DNA of 25,245 bases, from contig DATKYB010000095.1 of NCBI GenBank assembly GCA_035528715.1, forward strand, positions 1 through 25,245. Reading direction: 5' to 3'. Source of the DNA: Nitrospinota bacterium (GTDB lineage: Bacteria > JADFOP01 > DATKYB01). The notes beneath the pieces are model-generated. The model ran no database searches. It saw only the letters and a list, made by a program, of their open reading frames with translations, and was not told the DNA's origin. The stretch's first letter is position 1. Each line of letters opens with the position of its first letter. Shown here piece after piece: positions 21,813 through 25,245 of this stretch. The translations under genes were made by a program, and so were the position numbers.

Positions 21813-22712
21813 GTGAAACAAATCATTGTTATCAGCGGTAAAGGCGGAACAGGTAAGACGATTATCACGGCAAGCTTTGCCTCATTAGCTAAAAATAAAG
21901 TCATGGCTGATTGTGATGTCGACGCAGCGGATTTACATCTTTTGCTAAAACCAGTAGTCAAAGAAAGGAATCAATTCAAAAGTGGGCAGACTGCCAAGAT
22001 TAATAAAAATCTGTGCTCGAAGTGTGGAGAATGTGTAAAAGCCTGTCATTTTGATGCAATAAGTAAAGATTTCATTATTGATTTCCTTTCCTGCGAAGGA
22101 TGTGCTGTTTGTAGTCTTATCTGTCCTGATAAAGCTATATCCATGGAAGATAATCTATCGGGGGAATGGTTTATCTCTGAAACAAAATACGGCCCAATGG
22201 TACACGCAAAATTAGGAATTGCTGCAGAAAATTCTGGAAAACTTGTTACCATGGTGAGAAGGGCTGCAAAGCTGATTGCAGAAAAAGAACAGAAGGATTA
22301 TTGCATTATAGATGGACCGCCTGGAATCGGCTGCCCAGTTATTGCCTCATTGGTTGGCGTTGACTTTGCATTGATAGTCACGGAACCAACTCTATCTGGC
22401 ATTCATGATCTAAAAAGGGTCCTTAGCATTGCCAAACAAAATAAGATAAAAACCTCTGTATGCATAAATAAGTATGATCTAAATCTTGAAAATACTCAAA
22501 AGATAAAAGATTTCTGCAAAAAATCTAAGGTAGATATGGCAGGAGACATCCCTTTTGACAAAGAGGCTGTCAAATCTTTAATTAATGCAGTGCCTCTCGT
22601 AGAATATGATGAAAACCGAGAAGCTTCCATAAGAATAAAAGAGATGTGGAATAAAATCAAGAAGACGTTATGGCAAGATATGGAACTAAAGAAAGAGGTA
22701 GTAAAAAATTAA
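21813..22712 (+). CDS. MinD-family P-loop ATPase with inserted 2x[4Fe-4S] ferredoxin domain, 2
   Basis: 299 residues. Walker A GKGGTGKT at 9-16; ferredoxin insert C68-x2-C71-x2-C74-x3-C78 and C94-x2-C97-x2-C100-x3-C104; switch segment IIDGPPGIGCPV near 165-176. It is a paralogue of 20093-20944. Members of the pair are encoded together in ORP-type clusters and probably form a heterodimer that uses ATP to move or insert a metal cluster; this is inference from family context. GTG start with only a weak AGGGG site 11 bases upstream. It is followed by mrp after 114 bp. Confidence 0.9.
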   Translation: MKQIIVISGKGGTGKTIITASFASLAKNKVMADCDVDAADLHLLLKPVVKERNQFKSGQTAKINKNLCSKCGECVKACHFDAISKDFIIDFLSCEGCAVCSLICPDKAISMEDNLSGEWFISETKYGPMVHAKLGIAAENSGKLVTMVRRAAKLIAEKEQKDYCIIDGPPGIGCPVIASLVGVDFALIVTEPTLSGIHDLKRVLSIAKQNKIKTSVCINKYDLNLENTQKIKDFCKKSKVDMAGDIPFDKEAVKSLINAVPLVEYDENREASIRIKEMWNKIKKTLWQDMELKKEVVKN

Positions 22713-22778
22713 AAATATGTGAAAGATTCTGAATTTAACAAATAAGTATCTTTCCTTAGAGATAAAGATTCTTGAAAT

Positions 22779-22800
22779 TAGTATGGTCAGTTCCATACTA
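22779..22800. promoter_or_regulatory. Inverted repeat upstream of mrp
   Basis: TAGTATGG (22779-22786) and CCATACTA (22793-22800) form a perfect 8-bp inverted repeat with a six-base loop, 26 bp before the mrp ATG. It could be an operator or an RNA hairpin in the leader; no T-tract follows. Confidence 0.45.
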
Positions 22801-22826
22801 TTTGGCTGTGACAAAGGGAGATTAAA

Positions 22827-23675
22827 ATGAGTGAAAAGGTAAATCAAAAAAACCGTAAGGAACAAATAGAAAAGCAGATAAAGAGAGTCAAAGAAAACAT
22901 GACTAAAATAAGAAATAAATTGATGGTTTTTAGTGGAAAAGGTGGTGTCGGTAAAACTACGACTGCAGTTAATCTGGCCTATGGATTAGCTACAAGAGGA
23001 TATCAAACGGGGATATTGGATGTCGATATTCATGGCCCCAACGTTCCAAAGATGTTAGGGATTGAGAACTCAAGAATTATGGTTTCTGACTTAGGGATTG
23101 AACCTGTAAGCCTACTCCCCAACTTAAAGGTAATGAGTCTTGCTTTGATTGGTTTGGGAAAAGATGAACCTGTTGTCTGGAGAGGACCTCTTAAGGCTGG
23201 GTTAATAAGACAGTTTCTGGCTGATGTCAATTGGGGAAAACTTGATTATCTTATTGTAGATTCTCCTCCAGGAACCGGGGATGAGCCTTTATCTATCTGT
23301 CAGCTTATATCAGATATAAACGGTGCAATCATTGTTACTACTCCTCAAGATGTGGCCATCTTAGATTCAAGAAAAGGTGTTTTATTTGCGAAAAAACTAA
23401 ATATTCCCTTTATAGGAGTCATTGAAAATATGAGTGGCCTTGTTTGCCCTTACTGTCAGAAGAGTATTGATCTGTTTAAAACAGGCGGTGGCCAAAAGAT
23501 TGCCAACGACTTAGAAGTATCTTTCTTAGGCAAGATTCCTATTGAACCTGATATAGTAAAATTGTCAGATGAAGGAAAACCATTTATCTACTTTAGAAAA
23601 AAGACTGAAACCGCAAAAGTCTTTGAAGAGATTATAGATAAGATGGAAAATTCTTTGACATTAAAAGTTCATTGA
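22827..23675 (+). CDS. mrp: Mrp/NBP35-family iron-sulfur cluster carrier ATPase
   Basis: 282 residues. After a charged N-terminal helix comes Walker A GKGGVGKT (37-44), DVDIHGPNVPKMLG (65-78), VDSPPGTGDEP (144-154) and the diagnostic C207-x2-C210 in SGLVCPYC, which bridges a 4Fe-4S cluster between subunits in Mrp/ApbC/Nbp35 proteins. The family binds and transfers Fe-S clusters. GGGAG precedes the ATG. The radical SAM gene begins 8 bp after the stop, so the two are translationally close. In Desulfovibrio an Mrp protein is also part of the ORP gene set. Confidence 0.92.
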   Translation: MSEKVNQKNRKEQIEKQIKRVKENMTKIRNKLMVFSGKGGVGKTTTAVNLAYGLATRGYQTGILDVDIHGPNVPKMLGIENSRIMVSDLGIEPVSLLPNLKVMSLALIGLGKDEPVVWRGPLKAGLIRQFLADVNWGKLDYLIVDSPPGTGDEPLSICQLISDINGAIIVTTPQDVAILDSRKGVLFAKKLNIPFIGVIENMSGLVCPYCQKSIDLFKTGGGQKIANDLEVSFLGKIPIEPDIVKLSDEGKPFIYFRKKTETAKVFEEIIDKMENSLTLKVH

Positions 23676-23683
23676 GGATTATT

Positions 23684-24463
23684 ATGAAACAAAGAAAATT
23701 TAAATATATCTATGGTCCCGTTTCATCGTGGAGACTTGGAAGATCTCTGGGCATTGATCCAATCTCTTCCAAGGAGAAGGTTTGTACATTTGATTGTGTT
23801 TACTGCCAGCTGGGAGAGACATTTAAGTTTGATAATATGAGAAAGATATATGTCAAGACGAGTGAAATCATAAAAGAAATAAATAGAGTGCCAAAAATTC
23901 CTATTGATCACATTACATTTTCTGGTAGAGGAGAGCCAACATTGGCCAAGAATCTGGGTGAAATGATTGAGGCGATAAAGTCTTTTCGATCTGAAAAAAT
24001 AGCTGTATTAACGAATTCCTCCTTGATGGAAAGGGAAGATGTTCAGAGGGATTTATTGAAAGCGGATTTTGTCGTAGCCAAATTAGATGCTTGTTATGAA
24101 GAATTATTTATGAAGATAAACAGGCCGATGTGGGGGATTTTTTTTGATTTTGTTTTAAGTGGGATAAAGAAATTCAGAGCAGAATATCATGGTAGATTCG
24201 CATTACAGATTATGTTCATTGAAGAAAATAAGAATAGCTGTGAAAAGCTTGCTAAGATTGTAAAAGAGATTGAGCCTGATGAAGTCCAGATTAATACTCC
24301 ACTTCGACCCTGTGAAGCAAAACCGCTATCAGAGGAGGAAATCTCCACTATAAAAGAATATTTCATTGGATTGAACCCTATCTCTGTATATGAAAAAGAG
24401 AGAAAAGAAACTGTTCCTATTAGCAGCAAAGAGACTTTAGTAAGGAGAGGAAAAATAGCTTAG
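23684..24463 (+). CDS. Radical SAM protein (COG0731-like)
   Basis: 259 residues from the ATG at 23684. The TGAGG that overlaps the mrp stop is its ribosome site; a TTG at 23672 would place the start before that site. The radical SAM cluster motif is C34-TFD-C38-VY-C41 (CX3CX2C), followed by QLG, and ITFSGRGEPTL near 78-88 supplies the SAM-binding Gly-rich region. The opening YGPVSSWRLGRSLGIDP is characteristic of the COG0731-like group, whose substrates are mostly unknown. Tight coupling to mrp and nearby DIMC genes recalls NifB, which joins a radical SAM domain and a DIMC domain; a role in cluster synthesis is inference. Confidence 0.87.
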   Translation: MKQRKFKYIYGPVSSWRLGRSLGIDPISSKEKVCTFDCVYCQLGETFKFDNMRKIYVKTSEIIKEINRVPKIPIDHITFSGRGEPTLAKNLGEMIEAIKSFRSEKIAVLTNSSLMEREDVQRDLLKADFVVAKLDACYEELFMKINRPMWGIFFDFVLSGIKKFRAEYHGRFALQIMFIEENKNSCEKLAKIVKEIEPDEVQINTPLRPCEAKPLSEEEISTIKEYFIGLNPISVYEKERKETVPISSKETLVRRGKIA

Positions 24464-24520
24464 AATCATTCTTTAAACTTTAATATAAATTTTTTTAAAA
24501 TCAAAGGATGTGAAATAGAG

Positions 24521-25245
24521 ATGAAGATACTGATAACTGGGGGTTCGGGTTCTGTAGGGAGTTATACGGTTCCAAGATTAATGGAGAAGGGGCATGAGAT
24601 AAAGGTATTAGATAAGAGCATTGATCTTTTTAAGGGTAAGGAAGGGAAGGGTCTAGAGCTGATAGAGGGTGGAGTAGAAGAGAGGGATAAGGTAAGGGAT
24701 GCAGTGAAAGACACAGAGGTTGTGGTTCATCTTGCCTGGTCATTTTCTGAGGATCCTTTTGAGACCTTTGAAGTCGATATGATGGGACTTTTAAATTTAC
24801 TAGATGCATCGGTTAAAAGTAAGGTAAAGCAATTTATATTTGTAAGCAGTGCTGTGGTGTATGGTTCGCCGAAGTATGCTCCTATTGATGAGAAACATTC
24901 GTGTGATGTTGAGGATTCCAGGAAGCCCCTTTATGCTTTAGCAAAGTATGCAGGTGAGAAGCTTTGTCTTGTCTATCAGAAAGAGAGCAATTTACCCGCA
25001 ACCAACATAAGATTTTGGTGGGGATTTGGAGAGGAGATTGGGGGAAAGCATCTAAGGAATATGATTCAGACGGCTTTGGATGGGAAGGTGATACAGGTTC
25101 CAGAGGGTGCAGGTGGAAGTTTTCTTCATTTTGATGATTTTCTTTTAGGTTTGGAGAAGGTATTGTTGAACGAGAAGGCATGGGGTGAAACATTTAACTT
25201 ATCCTCTTTTTATATAACCTGGGAAGAGGTAGCCAAGATGATTGT
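24521..25245 (+). CDS. NAD-dependent epimerase/dehydratase (extended SDR), 3' truncated by window
   Basis: 241 codons are visible with no stop. The Rossmann nucleotide motif is at the start (LITGGSGSVGSY, G7-x2-G10-x2-G13), followed by VVHLAW, the FVSSAVVYGS strand and the catalytic pair Tyr138-x3-Lys142 (YALAK). Extended SDR enzymes of this kind epimerise or dehydrate nucleotide sugars or related compounds; the substrate cannot be told. A ribosome site is weak (AAAGGATGTG at 24503-24512 is slightly far). The gene is richer in GGG, AGG and AAG codons than its neighbours, so it may have a different history or belong to the next operon. Confidence 0.85.
   Translation, partial: MKILITGGSGSVGSYTVPRLMEKGHEIKVLDKSIDLFKGKEGKGLELIEGGVEERDKVRDAVKDTEVVVHLAWSFSEDPFETFEVDMMGLLNLLDASVKSKVKQFIFVSSAVVYGSPKYAPIDEKHSCDVEDSRKPLYALAKYAGEKLCLVYQKESNLPATNIRFWWGFGEEIGGKHLRNMIQTALDGKVIQVPEGAGGSFLHFDDFLLGLEKVLLNEKAWGETFNLSSFYITWEEVAKMI

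Noticed and set aside
24882-25193. 103-codon minus-strand frame within the SDR gene
   Set aside because: It is opposite the conserved Tyr-x3-Lys region of the epimerase; Pro/Ser/His-rich composition is typical of a shadow.

Overview
The window is AT-rich (by eye about one third G+C), with Gram-negative-style gene packing and good Shine-Dalgarno sites. The gene content points to a strict or facultative anaerobe: MinD-type ATPases carrying ferredoxin domains, NifX/NifB-C-terminal-like cluster-binding proteins, a DUF134 regulator, a tripartite tricarboxylate transporter, PilZ proteins, a CxxCH haem protein and Fur-like boxes. A low-GC Desulfobacterota/Nitrospirota-like or candidate-phylum bacterium would fit. 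This is inferred from gene families; no rRNA or marker gene is present to fix the taxon.

Region 1 (1-8.9 kb) is signalling. It starts with the 3' end of an unidentified gene, then a leftward operon (two-CW cysteine-rich protein, then two tandem PilZ proteins). Next come two copies of one arrangement: sensor histidine kinase, NarL/FixJ response regulator, stand-alone receiver. The first stand-alone receiver has lost its phospho-acceptor (Asn52) and its conserved Lys. The long gaps hold short dispersed repeats, a 22-nt tandem repeat with an inverted copy, and iteron-like GGTGACA repeats.

Region 2 (9.1-14.4 kb) is transport and mixed metabolism: tctC, a strong intergenic hairpin, tctB and tctA, followed by a COG1237-type metallo-beta-lactamase-fold hydrolase, a universal stress protein and a very short monohaem cytochrome-like protein.

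Region 3 (14.4-24.5 kb) is the most interesting part. It resembles the orange protein (ORP) gene set of Desulfovibrio: a DUF134 regulator with a perfect palindrome over its own promoter, two glycine-rich DUF5320-like proteins, two intact and one broken dinitrogenase Fe-Mo cofactor (DIMC) family proteins, two ferredoxin-MinD ATPases, an Mrp/NBP35 ATPase and a radical SAM enzyme. Inside it sits a four-gene operon (DUF169, COG1237 hydrolase, YkoF-like protein, TIM-barrel isomerase) behind a near-consensus Fur box. An 87-bp segment carrying this promoter and box is duplicated in front of the DUF5320/DIMC operon. My reading is an iron-responsive metal-cluster assembly and sensing island; its function is inference.

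The window ends inside an NAD-dependent epimerase/dehydratase gene.
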